Assembly (NCBI GenBank): GCA_034086685.1
Contig: JAXDZY010000145.1
Location: forward strand, 1 to 22,175
Direction of reading: 5' to 3'
DNA length: 22,175 nucleotides
Source of the DNA: TWA4 sp034086685
Lineage (GTDB): Bacteria; Bacillota; Clostridia; Lachnospirales; Lachnospiraceae
Shown: piece after piece, positions 6,759 to 13,669 of the stretch
How positions within the stretch are numbered: position 1 is the stretch's first letter
Layout: every line of letters begins with the position of its first letter
The notes under the pieces: model-generated
What the model was told of the DNA's origin: nothing
Seen by the model: only the letters and a program-made list of their open reading frames with translations
The model's database searches: none
Made by a program: the position numbers and the translations under genes

Positions 6759-6780
6759 AAAAAATGGCATTTTTCTGCCA
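6759..6780 (-). terminator. Minus-strand terminator between hisD and the spore protein gene
   Basis: TGGCA (6765-6769) pairs with TGCCA (6776-6780). The T-run (complement of AAAAAA, 6759-6764) follows only on the minus strand, so it stops transcription coming from the right. No minus-strand gene ends here. It would protect hisD from antisense readthrough of the 7240-8127 gene. Confidence 0.45.
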
Positions 6781-6796
6781 GCCAGAACTTCCCAGT

Positions 6797-6823
6797 GTAT
6801 TGTTCCCCGATTCTGCCATACTA
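6797..6823 (+). promoter_or_regulatory. Sigma-G-like forespore promoter
   Basis: CATACTA (6817-6823) matches the sigma-G -10 consensus CATNHTA exactly, and GTATT (6797-6801) resembles the -35 element GHATR, 15 bases upstream (slightly short). It lies 43 bases before the ATG of a spore protein gene, the kind of gene sigma-G activates in the forespore. Confidence 0.6.
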
Positions 6824-6866
6824 GCAGTGTAACAGAAAACCACATGTTTTTAAGGAGGAGAATACA

Positions 6867-7082
6867 ATGACCAGTAATAATTCCAACAGAATTGAAGTAC
6901 CTGAAGCAAAGGAAGCAATGGATCGTTTTAAGATGGAAGTAGCGGATGAACTGGGTGTACCGTTATCAAAAGACGGATATAACGGAAATCTGACTTCTTA
7001 TCAGAATGGTTCCGTTGGCGGTCACATGGTTCGTAAGATGATTGAAGCACAGGAAAAGGAAATGGCGGGCAGAGAAAGATAA
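6867..7082 (+). CDS. Alpha/beta-type small acid-soluble spore protein
   Basis: A 71-residue DNA-binding protein of the SASP alpha/beta family, which coats spore DNA, protects it from UV and other damage, and is degraded by the GPR protease at germination. Both family signatures are seen: the N-terminal helix with FKMEVADELGV (the GPR-cleavage region, about residues 21-31) and the C-terminal DGYNGNLTSYQNGSVGGHMV (about 37-56). The start follows TAAGGAGGAGAAT. It has its own sigma-G-like promoter and a strong terminator, so it is monocistronic. Its presence shows that the host forms endospores or descends from a sporeformer. Confidence 0.95.
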   Translation: MTSNNSNRIEVPEAKEAMDRFKMEVADELGVPLSKDGYNGNLTSYQNGSVGGHMVRKMIEAQEKEMAGRER

Positions 7083-7134
7083 AGCAGTTATCTGATATCT
7101 GATCGGCAGGTATAATTTAAAAATGCTTCAAATG

Positions 7135-7162
7135 GGCAGCAGATTAAAATCTGCTGCCTTTT
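7135..7162 (+). terminator. Terminator of the spore protein gene
   Basis: GGCAGCAGAT (7135-7144) pairs perfectly with ATCTGCTGCC (7149-7158) around the loop TAAA, followed by TTTT. On the minus strand the hairpin could also help end the 7240-8127 transcript, though the following T-run is displaced. Confidence 0.85.
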
Positions 7163-7239
7163 AATTGCGTACTGCGTCTTATGCGCTTACCGTGGAAAAA
7201 CATATCCTGGCCGTTGCGTGCGGCAGATTGGGCAGGTAT

Positions 7240-8127
7240 TTATTTAACAGGGAAAAAAGTCATGGTGTAGGAAGCCTGAAAGCTTTCTGAAGGTTTCAGT
7301 GTGGTGCCGTATTCACGTTTTGAAAGATCGTCGGAGAAGGTTTCACGATCTGCACGTCCATACCAGGGTTCCAGACATACAAAGGGTGCCTGTTTGCCTG
7401 CAGGTGACCAGAGGCCAAAGAGCGGAGCTGCAAACTCCATAGTTACATAAGGTTTCTGATTGGGAAGGCAAAGAGAAAGTCTGTGAATCTGATTTCCTTC
7501 CACAATCAGGGCATCTTTGTCAAAGAGATGCTCTGTCAGCGGCAATTTACCGTTTTTCAGGGGGTATACAGCAGTTTCATCGGATAATGTACCTGCATCG
7601 GATAAAACACCGCAGGTCAGCTCAGGAGCGTCTGTATGAAGATCAATGAAGTAATCGCTCTGAACACCGGCATTGTTTACAGGACAGTTAAATGCAGGGT
7701 GAGCGCCAATGGAAAAATGAAGCTCCTCATTTCCGGGATTTTTCACCAGCCATTCAACGAGAATCTGATTTTCACGAAGTGTGTAGGAAATCTGCAGAGA
7801 AAAATCCATGGGATAAAGCTTCAGGGTTTCTTCACTGGAGTTCAGGATGAAAGAAAGAGAATCTTCACTTTGTGTACATAATTCAAACTCCATATCTCTG
7901 GCAAAACCGTGCTGTCCCATGGTCCATTGCTGATTTTTATAGAAAAAATGTTTCTGATTATAATTTCCCACAACGGGGAACAGAACAGGGGAGTGGCGTT
8001 TCCAGTATTCGGGGCTGGCATCCCAAAGATATTCGGTGCCGTCAGAACCGGTTACTTTACACAGCTCTGCACCCAGTGAAGACACTTCGAGAGTAAGAAA
8101 TTGATTGGTCAGTTGATAATTGGACAT
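7240..8127 (-). CDS. Aldose 1-epimerase (galactose mutarotase) family protein
   Basis: A 295-residue beta-sandwich enzyme of the mutarotase superfamily, closest in layout to the LacX/YihR-like branch. It probably interconverts alpha and beta anomers of a sugar or sugar phosphate in the cytoplasm; no signal peptide is present. The N-terminal block WKRHSPVLFPVVG (about 42-54) and QHGFARD (72-78) are family marks. The catalytic pair is H143 in GAHPAF (acid) and E253 in CLEPWYGRAD (base). The start follows GGAGGTACTATC. It is monocistronic with its own strong promoter, and no sugar-catabolic gene adjoins it, so the substrate cannot be read from context. Confidence 0.9.
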   Translation of the reverse strand: MSNYQLTNQFLTLEVSSLGAELCKVTGSDGTEYLWDASPEYWKRHSPVLFPVVGNYNQKHFFYKNQQWTMGQHGFARDMEFELCTQSEDSLSFILNSSEETLKLYPMDFSLQISYTLRENQILVEWLVKNPGNEELHFSIGAHPAFNCPVNNAGVQSDYFIDLHTDAPELTCGVLSDAGTLSDETAVYPLKNGKLPLTEHLFDKDALIVEGNQIHRLSLCLPNQKPYVTMEFAAPLFGLWSPAGKQAPFVCLEPWYGRADRETFSDDLSKREYGTTLKPSESFQASYTMTFFPVK

Positions 8128-8207
8128 GATAGTACCTCCGGAATCTGCATATTCTATGACAATTCAGAGCGGATGTTGGTATTTCTCCGAATTGCCGTTA
8201 TACAGAT

Positions 8208-8236
8208 ATTATAATAGAAAGAGGTCTTTATCACAA
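8208..8236 (-). promoter_or_regulatory. Promoter of the epimerase-family gene
   Basis: On the minus strand TTGTGA (8231-8236) and TATAAT (8208-8213) are 17 bases apart. The leader is about 75 bases. Confidence 0.75.
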
Positions 8237-8271
8237 GCGGGATTTTCAGACGATATCTATTCTTTGGGGGT

Positions 8272-8300
8272 TTGACAAAGATTCAGAAAAAGAGTATACT
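8272..8300 (+). promoter_or_regulatory. Promoter of the M50 protease gene
   Basis: TTGACA (8272-8277) and TATACT (8295-8300) are 17 bases apart, and the start codon follows about 32 bases after the -10. It is divergent from the epimerase promoter. Confidence 0.85.
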
Positions 8301-8332
8301 TACTCAAAAATTTAACAGGAAAGGATGTTGGC

Positions 8333-8986
8333 ATGAGCTACATATATTTGATTCCCGGAATCCTGCTTGCCATTACGCTTCATGAGTTTGCACATGGCTG
8401 GGTTTCCTGGAAGCTGGGTGATCCGACGCCGAAACAGGAAGGGAGGCTTTCTCTGAATCCTCTGCACCATCTGGATCCGCTTGGAGCATTGTGTATGCTT
8501 TTTTTTCATATGGGATGGGCGAAGCCGGTTATGATTAACCCTTATTACTATAAGAATAAAAAAGCAGGAGTTGCGCTGGTCAGTCTGGCCGGACCTATGA
8601 TGAATGTATTGACCGGGGCAATCGGTATTGTGATACTGGCCTGGATGGAGGTATCAGCTTATACGGGTTCATTGTCGGTCAACAGTTTTGTGAATACGGT
8701 ATATACCATGTTGTATTATTTTTCCATGTTGAGTATTAATCTGGCCGTATTTAACCTGATTCCGATTCCACCTCTTGACGGATCCAAAATTCTTGGAATT
8801 TTTCTACCGGATTCTGCGCTGGAATGGTTTTCCAGATATGATAAGTATTGCATGATTATTCTTATGGTGGCATTATATATGGGGATTCTGGATGCTCCCA
8901 TTAATGCAGCTTTTGATTTTCTTCATGATGGAATCTGGAATTTCGCCTTATCTCTTTTTGAACATAAATTAATAGGAACCGTTTAG
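8333..8986 (+). CDS. Site-2 protease family (M50) membrane metalloprotease
   Basis: A compact 217-residue zinc protease that cleaves substrates within the membrane; the substrate is unknown. H17-E18-x2-H21 in the first membrane helix is the HExxH zinc and catalytic motif. The third ligand is D149 in FNLIPIPPLDG (the NxxPxPxxDG motif) in a later helix. Four to five hydrophobic segments are visible, with GPMMNVLTG opening one of them. There is no PDZ or CBS domain, so it belongs to the minimal S2P group (FtsH/SpoIVFB-like core) rather than RseP. The start follows AAAGGA at normal spacing. It is monocistronic between a strong promoter and a 17-bp terminator. Confidence 0.92.
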   Translation: MSYIYLIPGILLAITLHEFAHGWVSWKLGDPTPKQEGRLSLNPLHHLDPLGALCMLFFHMGWAKPVMINPYYYKNKKAGVALVSLAGPMMNVLTGAIGIVILAWMEVSAYTGSLSVNSFVNTVYTMLYYFSMLSINLAVFNLIPIPPLDGSKILGIFLPDSALEWFSRYDKYCMIILMVALYMGILDAPINAAFDFLHDGIWNFALSLFEHKLIGTV

Positions 8987-8996
8987 CACTGATAAT

Positions 8997-9041
8997 AAAA
9001 AGAAGAACCGCTCTGATTGTCCTGGAGCGGTTCTTCTTTTT
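8997..9041. terminator. Strong bidirectional terminator between convergent genes
   Basis: Positions 8997-9013 and 9025-9041 are perfect 17-bp reverse complements (core GAAGAACCGCTC) with an 11-base loop. A5 and T5 ends give a T-run on both strands. It ends the M50 gene on + and the NlpC/P60 gene on minus. Confidence 0.95.
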
Positions 9042-9065
9042 ATAATATACTTTTGATGATTTGGT

Positions 9066-10673
9066 TTAGTCAGATTCTGCAGCTGCACTTTCAGCAGATG
9101 CAGAGGATTCTTCAGCTGGAGATTCTGATGCGGATTCAGAAGCCGGAGTCTCATTTTTATTTTCCGCAGGTTCTGTAACAGTAGTTTCAGCTGTTGATGA
9201 AGATTCTTCAACCGTTTCAACTGCAGAAGATTCAGCAGAAGTCTCCGTTTCAGCTGCAGAAGATTCTGCAACAGTCGTTTCGGCAGCTGCAGCAGTCGAA
9301 GCAGTTTCACCGGAAGATGCAGCAACGGTGGTTTGAGCTTCAGTCGGCTTTGTATAAGCTACTTTTTTGGTAGCAGCAGAAGCAGCACTGGTTACTGTAT
9401 TGGAAGAAGAATTTTTGCGGAATGCTTTTACTATATATGTATATTTGGTACCGCTTTCTGCCTTGGCATCCTTAAAGGAGCTGGTTTTCTGACCGGAAAC
9501 GGTCTTAACCAGAGAGTAGGAAGAAGCTCCTGCCTTTTTACGGTATACTTTATATCCGGTTGCATATTTTACAGTTTTCCATTTTACGGAAATACCATTT
9601 TCTATAGATGAAGCATTTACATCAGAAGGCTTATTGATCTTGGTACTTGCTGTCATGCCTTTGGAGTTATAAGGGCTTGTTTTTGAACCGGAATAGGCTC
9701 TTACTGTATATATATATTTACCTGCATAAGCCTTTTTGTCAGTATAGGAAACCTTGGTGTTTCCTTTTACAGTAGCAATTTTTGTATATTTGTCACTTCC
9801 TGCTGCTTTGCGGTATACGTAGTATCCGCTGGCACCTCTGACTTTTTTCCATGTAATATCAATGGAAGTATTGGTTACTTCAGAAGAAGCTGCTCTGGTT
9901 GCAGTCATCTGAGGCTGCTGCAGAGTTTTGGAAACGTTGACTGTGGGGCGCGCAATCAGTACAATCTTGGACTGCGAGTAATTCCGTTTTACAACACCTA
10001 CTCTTGAATTGGCAGCTTCCACAATCTTACCGTTGCCCACATACATGGCAGCATGAGTGATATTGCGGTAGCGTCCGTTTTTTGAAGAGGAGGTAAAAAT
10101 CAGATCGCCGGGGAGCAGTTCGCTGGAAGATACTCCGCTGAAAGCGATGGTCTTGTATGATTTATTAAGAATGCTGGCTGAAGATGCTGCAGTGGGAGCC
10201 CAGTCTGTTTTGCCGCCGATATATACACCGGCACTGGCGTAGGAACGCCATACCAGAGAGCCACAGTCATAATAGCCTTTGCTCATACGTCTTGACTGAC
10301 TGTATTTACAGCCAACTGCCTTGTTTGCATAGCTGACCGCGTTGTATGTGGATTTGGAAACAACTTCAACCTTTAAGGTAAGTTTCTGTCCGTTAACAGT
10401 TGCATATATATTGGCACGACCAATATTGACACCGGTAACTTTACCGGAAGAATTAACAGAAGCAATATTGGAGTTACTGGTACTCCACTTTACAGAAGAA
10501 TAGGATCCCTTTACCTTGGGAGTATAATTCTGTCCAACATACATCAGTTTATAAGTTGCTGATAATGAATTGGAAGCAGCGGCGGAAGCATTGATGTTAC
10601 TGGTTCCAAAAATGCCGGCAAACAATACCATTGCAAGAAGTGTCAGTGTAGCTGCTAATTTCTTCGGTCTCAC
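9066..10673 (-). CDS. Secreted Ig-like / NlpC-P60 / FnIII-like cell-wall hydrolase
   Basis: A predicted extracellular peptidoglycan peptidase of 535 residues. The start is GTG, supported by TAGGAGGATTTAAC before it. Domains in order: signal peptide 1-33 (basic start, hydrophobic core, cleavage near ASAAA); Big2-type Ig domain about 38-105; NlpC/P60 domain about 110-245 with catalytic C137 in YYDCGSLVW and H207 in THAAMYVGNG; two fibronectin-III-like domains about 255-345 and 347-435, each with a GYxVYRK core; and a Ser/Ala/Glu/Thr-rich tail of about 95 residues. NlpC/P60 enzymes usually cut D-Glu to diamino-acid stem-peptide bonds. The usual DCSG is DCGS here, a Ser-Gly swap next to the nucleophile. 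No sortase motif is seen; the tail may span or associate with the wall. It is monocistronic. Confidence 0.88.
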   Translation of the reverse strand: MRPKKLAATLTLLAMVLFAGIFGTSNINASAAASNSLSATYKLMYVGQNYTPKVKGSYSSVKWSTSNSNIASVNSSGKVTGVNIGRANIYATVNGQKLTLKVEVVSKSTYNAVSYANKAVGCKYSQSRRMSKGYYDCGSLVWRSYASAGVYIGGKTDWAPTAASSASILNKSYKTIAFSGVSSSELLPGDLIFTSSSKNGRYRNITHAAMYVGNGKIVEAANSRVGVVKRNYSQSKIVLIARPTVNVSKTLQQPQMTATRAASSEVTNTSIDITWKKVRGASGYYVYRKAAGSDKYTKIATVKGNTKVSYTDKKAYAGKYIYTVRAYSGSKTSPYNSKGMTASTKINKPSDVNASSIENGISVKWKTVKYATGYKVYRKKAGASSYSLVKTVSGQKTSSFKDAKAESGTKYTYIVKAFRKNSSSNTVTSAASAATKKVAYTKPTEAQTTVAASSGETASTAAAAETTVAESSAAETETSAESSAVETVEESSSTAETTVTEPAENKNETPASESASESPAEESSASAESAAAESD

Positions 10674-10913
10674 GTTAAATCCTCCTAAATCAAATCAATC
10701 AAAAGCATATCAAATATTACATAAATGTTAATTATTTATTTCTTTTTTGTTCTGAAAAGAAGTATACAATATTTATGAAAAAAAATCTACCCTTTTTTGA
10801 AAAAAAGTTAAAAAAGATTTAACAATTTAGCATAAAAATGAAATAAACAAACATATGTACTAAAATTGTGATTGCCAAATTGCGTGAAGTGTGATAGTAT
10901 TTAGCAGGACCGG
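10674..10913 (-). promoter_or_regulatory. AT-rich upstream region of the NlpC/P60 gene
   Basis: Very AT-rich DNA without a gene. The best -10 on the minus strand is TATACT (complement of 10761-10766), with no good -35; the long T and A tracts upstream could act as UP-elements. A small dyad GTTAAA-N5-TTTAAC lies at about 10807-10823. No riboswitch was recognised; in particular I do not see a c-di-AMP (ydaO) element, a common controller of cell-wall hydrolases. Confidence 0.3.
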
Positions 10914-10943
10914 AAAAAGCCGGCTGCAGTTACAGCAGCCGGC
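10914..10943 (-). terminator. Terminator overlapping the end of the 116-aa gene
   Basis: GCCGGCTGC (10919-10927) pairs perfectly with GCAGCCGGC (10935-10943). On the minus strand five Ts (complement of 10914-10918) follow. The stop codon of the minus-strand gene lies in the loop region, so one arm is coding. Confidence 0.85.
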
Positions 10944-11280
10944 ATTCCATAATCTCCTGGCTGGCCAGCAGTTCCCATATTGCATCCACAAATGTGGATA
11001 AAGTTGAGTAGCGGCCTTCCAGATTTTCGCAGAGATAAAGAGAAGCAGCGGGAAAATAATTGATTTGATAAGTTTCTTCGCGGCAGAGGATTTCCACTAC
11101 CGGTTCATCGTCTTCGTTTTCAATGGCCTGATGGAAAAGGTCAGCCAGCTTTTCCATCAGTTCCTGTTTTTTTACACTGTTTTTAGCGACCCATACAGGA
11201 ATTCCGTCTTCAATGATGGTAATCCATTCCTGTTTTTTTCCGTTTTTAACAGTAGTTAATGTAATTGATTCCTGCTTCAT
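10930..11280 (-). CDS. Hypothetical protein coupled to the HPr-like gene
   Basis: A 116-residue, acidic, soluble protein that I do not recognise. It begins with an alternating beta-type segment (SITLTTVKNGKKQEWITI), followed by a helical stretch rich in Glu, Lys and Leu (about residues 34-54), a second beta part, and a helix with a WELLASQE end. No signal peptide, membrane segment or metal motif is seen. Its ATG overlaps the stop of the HPr-like gene in an ATGA, so the two are made together and probably act together. A terminator closes the pair. Partnership with the HPr-like protein is inference from coupling only. Confidence 0.75.
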   Translation of the reverse strand: MKQESITLTTVKNGKKQEWITIIEDGIPVWVAKNSVKKQELMEKLADLFHQAIENEDDEPVVEILCREETYQINYFPAASLYLCENLEGRYSTLSTFVDAIWELLASQEIMECRLL

Positions 11281-11552
11281 GACCGTGTCTCCTGTTCCAG
11301 CCCATGGTCAAACAGTTCGCTCAGGTCCTTCATGCACTCTTCCTCATCGACACCATCGCATTCCAGTTCAATCTCGGTACCGCATACCAGGGCTGCAGAC
11401 AGGATATGGATCATACTTTTTACATTAATTATATAATGTTTGTAGTATATGGTGGATGAACACTGGTATTCTCTTGCATGCTGGGACAGAATCTGAGCAG
11501 GATCTACGTTTAAACCGGATGGATTGGTAATGGTAATATGTTTGTTGATCAT
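11277..11552 (-). CDS. HPr-like protein lacking the phospho-accepting histidine (Crh-like)
   Basis: A 91-residue protein of the HPr fold, without the features needed for sugar transport by the PTS. The active-site block that reads GLHARPA in HPr reads GLNVDPA here: N15 replaces His15 and D17 replaces Arg17. The second regulatory site is kept: NVKSM places a serine exactly at position 46, the target of HPr kinase/phosphorylase in Firmicutes. This combination (no His15, Ser46 present) is that of Bacillus Crh, a co-repressor partner of CcpA. That suggests a regulatory role here, as inference. Identity to true HPr is low, so a different partner is possible. The start follows AAGGAGTTATATCA. It is first in a two-gene operon with its own promoter and a folded leader. 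Confidence 0.78.
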   Translation of the reverse strand: MINKHITITNPSGLNVDPAQILSQHAREYQCSSTIYYKHYIINVKSMIHILSAALVCGTEIELECDGVDEEECMKDLSELFDHGLEQETRS

Positions 11553-11583
11553 TGATATAACTCCTTCCGTAATATTGAGAATC

Positions 11584-11658
11584 GCAGCGGTTTGATTTTG
11601 AACCGTTGCGTATGAATTCAGCAGACTTGTCGTTTGCTTCGATCGGGTTTTGCTGAAT
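11584..11658 (-). promoter_or_regulatory. Structured leader of the HPr-like operon
   Basis: The minus-strand leader of about 120 bases holds two hairpins. ATTCAGCA (11616-11623) pairs perfectly with TGCTGAAT (11651-11658) around a 27-base loop. GCAGCGGTT (11584-11592) pairs with AACCGTTGC (11601-11609) with one mismatch. Neither is followed by a T-run. No known riboswitch class was recognised. Confidence 0.35.
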
Positions 11659-11679
11659 AATCACAAAATTATTTAGTAT
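11650..11679 (+). promoter_or_regulatory. Candidate promoter of the topoisomerase genes
   Basis: TTGCTG (11650-11655) and TAGTAT (11674-11679) are 18 bases apart, overlapping the divergent promoter of the HPr-like operon. TATTAT (11677-11682) is an alternative -10. Confidence 0.4.
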
Positions 11680-11680
11680 T

Positions 11681-11709
11681 ATTATAAGATATGTTGTCAT
11701 ATTTTACAA
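11681..11709 (-). promoter_or_regulatory. Promoter of the HPr-like operon
   Basis: On the minus strand TTGTAA (11704-11709) and TATAAT (11681-11686) are 17 bases apart. The -35 lies only a few bases from the ribosome binding site of the divergent topoisomerase gene, so the two units may affect each other. Confidence 0.7.
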
Positions 11710-11733
11710 CTGTAAGAAAGGGGAATTTTGTCC

Positions 11734-13647
11734 ATGAGCCAGTATAATGCAGATGCGATTACAGTTCTGGAAGGACTGGAGGCTGTAAGAAAAAGACCTG
11801 GTATGTATATAGGAAGTACAGGGAGCCGTGGATTGAATCATCTTGTCTATGAAATTGTAGATAATGCTGTGGATGAACATCTGGCCGGCTTCTGTGACCG
11901 GATTGAAGTTACACTTGAACAGGATGGTTCCGTTACTGTTGCTGATAATGGGCGGGGAATACCGGTGGATATGCATAAAAAGGGAGTATCCGCAGAACGT
12001 GTGATCTTTACAACCCTCCATGCCGGCGGTAAGTTTGATAACAGCACTTACAAGGTTTCGGGAGGTCTTCACGGAGTAGGTTCGTCCGTGGTAAATGCTC
12101 TTTCCGAGTGGATGGAGGTAACCGTATATAAAGATGGATATATATATAAAGACCGTTATGCTTTCGGTCAGCCGGCTATGGAACTGGAAGGAGGTCTCCT
12201 TCCGGTCTTTGGGAAGACCAGGCAGACCGGTACATCGATCTGTTTTTATCCGGACAGACAGATTTTTGAACATATCCGTTTTAAAGAAGAACAGATTAAG
12301 AGCAGACTTCACGAAACGGTATATCTGAATCCGGGACTTACGATTGTTTTTAAAGATCTGAGAGAGGGAAAATCACCGGAACAGGTGATCTTTCATGAAC
12401 CGGAGGGACTTACTCAGTATATCCGTGAGATGAACAGAGGAAAGGAAACCTGTACGGATGTGATTTATTTTACCGGTCAGGAAGATGATATTCTGGTGGA
12501 GTGTGCAATGCAGTTTACCACGGAATTTGATGAAAATATTTTTGGTTACTGTAATTGTATCAATACCTCTGAGGGCGGCACTCATATTACCGGATTTAAA
12601 GCCAAATTTACTTCCATTATCAACAGTTATGCCAGAGAGCTTGGAATACTGAAGGAAAAAGACCCCAATTTTACGGGTCCGGATACCCGCTGCGGAATGA
12701 CGGCTGTACTTGCTGTCCGTCATCCGGATCCGCTTTTTGAGGGGCAGACCAAGACCAAGCTTGGTAATTCCGATGCGGCTAAAGTAGTTACTTCTGTCAC
12801 CGGGGAAAAACTGGAGCTTTATTTTGATAAAAATCTGGAAACTTTGAAAGCTGTGATTGCAAGAGCAGAAACTTCTGCAAAAATCCGCAAATCAGAACTA
12901 AAAGCCCGCAGTAATGTGCTGGGTAAAAGCAAATATTCTTTTGATTCCAACGGAAAGCTGGCCAATTGTGAGGGAAAAGATCCTTCGAAAAACGAGATTT
13001 TCATCGTGGAGGGTGATTCAGCAGGAGGTTCGGCCAAGATGGGAAGAGACCGGAAATTCCAGGCAATTCTTCCCATTCGAGGCAAAATTCTCAATGTTGA
13101 AAAGGCATCCATGGATAAGGTACTGGCCAATGCGGAGATTAAATCCATGGTACTGGCATTTGGGTGCGGTTTCTCTGAAGGATATGGAATGGATTTTAAT
13201 ATAGAAAAACTCAAATACGATAAGATTGTAATCATGACGGATGCAGATGTGGATGGTGCTCATATCAGTACACTTCTGTTGACTTTTTTCTATAGATTTA
13301 TGCCTGAACTGATTCTTCAGGGACATGTTTATCTGGCGACTCCTCCTCTTTATAAAGCAGTTCCCAAAAAAGGACCGGAGGAATATCTGTATGATGATGC
13401 CGCTTTGGAAAAGTACAGAAAAACTCATAAAAATTTCACTTTGCAGAGGTATAAAGGTCTGGGTGAGATGGATGCGGCTCAGCTTTGGGAGACAACATTA
13501 AATCCTGAGACAAGAGTATTGAAACAGGTGGAGATTGAGGATGCACGTATGGCCAACGACGTGACACAGATGCTGATGGGCAGTGAAGTAGCTCCCCGGC
13601 GCAGTTTTATATTTGAACATGCTGATGAAGCAGAACTGGATGTTTAG
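11734..13647 (+). CDS. parE: Type IIA DNA topoisomerase subunit B (ParE/GyrB family, probably topoisomerase IV)
   Basis: The ATPase and Toprim subunit of a type IIA topoisomerase, which pairs with the next gene to pass one DNA duplex through another. The GHKL ATPase is seen as EIVDNAVDEHLAGF, DNGRGIPV and GLHGVGSSVVNALSEW. The Toprim domain shows IVEGDSAGGSAK and DADVDGAHIS. The C-terminal YKGLGEM motif is present. Its 637-639 residues have no Gram-negative-type insert. ATG at 11734 is preferred; a TTG at 11728 is in frame but sits only about 4 bases from the GGGG of the ribosome binding site. The GyrB versus ParE call rests on the partner, which lacks a normally placed GyrA box. A second set, the true gyrase, would be expected near the chromosomal origin. 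Confidence 0.88.
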   Translation: MSQYNADAITVLEGLEAVRKRPGMYIGSTGSRGLNHLVYEIVDNAVDEHLAGFCDRIEVTLEQDGSVTVADNGRGIPVDMHKKGVSAERVIFTTLHAGGKFDNSTYKVSGGLHGVGSSVVNALSEWMEVTVYKDGYIYKDRYAFGQPAMELEGGLLPVFGKTRQTGTSICFYPDRQIFEHIRFKEEQIKSRLHETVYLNPGLTIVFKDLREGKSPEQVIFHEPEGLTQYIREMNRGKETCTDVIYFTGQEDDILVECAMQFTTEFDENIFGYCNCINTSEGGTHITGFKAKFTSIINSYARELGILKEKDPNFTGPDTRCGMTAVLAVRHPDPLFEGQTKTKLGNSDAAKVVTSVTGEKLELYFDKNLETLKAVIARAETSAKIRKSELKARSNVLGKSKYSFDSNGKLANCEGKDPSKNEIFIVEGDSAGGSAKMGRDRKFQAILPIRGKILNVEKASMDKVLANAEIKSMVLAFGCGFSEGYGMDFNIEKLKYDKIVIMTDADVDGAHISTLLLTFFYRFMPELILQGHVYLATPPLYKAVPKKGPEEYLYDDAALEKYRKTHKNFTLQRYKGLGEMDAAQLWETTLNPETRVLKQVEIEDARMANDVTQMLMGSEVAPRRSFIFEHADEAELDV

Positions 13648-13669
13648 GGAACTGGGAGGTAGATGAGAA

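Noticed and set aside
8969..9325. Leu/Gln/Arg-rich minus-strand frame of 118 codons
   Set aside because: It is a frame-shifted reading of the Ser/Ala/Glu repeat tail of the NlpC/P60 protein; the composition is an artefact of repeated codons.
10872..10900. Plus-strand TTGCCA-N17-TAGTAT promoter-like pair
   Set aside because: It points into the antisense of the 116-aa gene and straight into a terminator stem; nothing downstream would use it. Chance in AT-rich DNA is likely.
11704..12312. Minus-strand frame of 202 codons
   Set aside because: It overlaps the ATPase domain of the topoisomerase B gene, which is unmistakable on the other strand.
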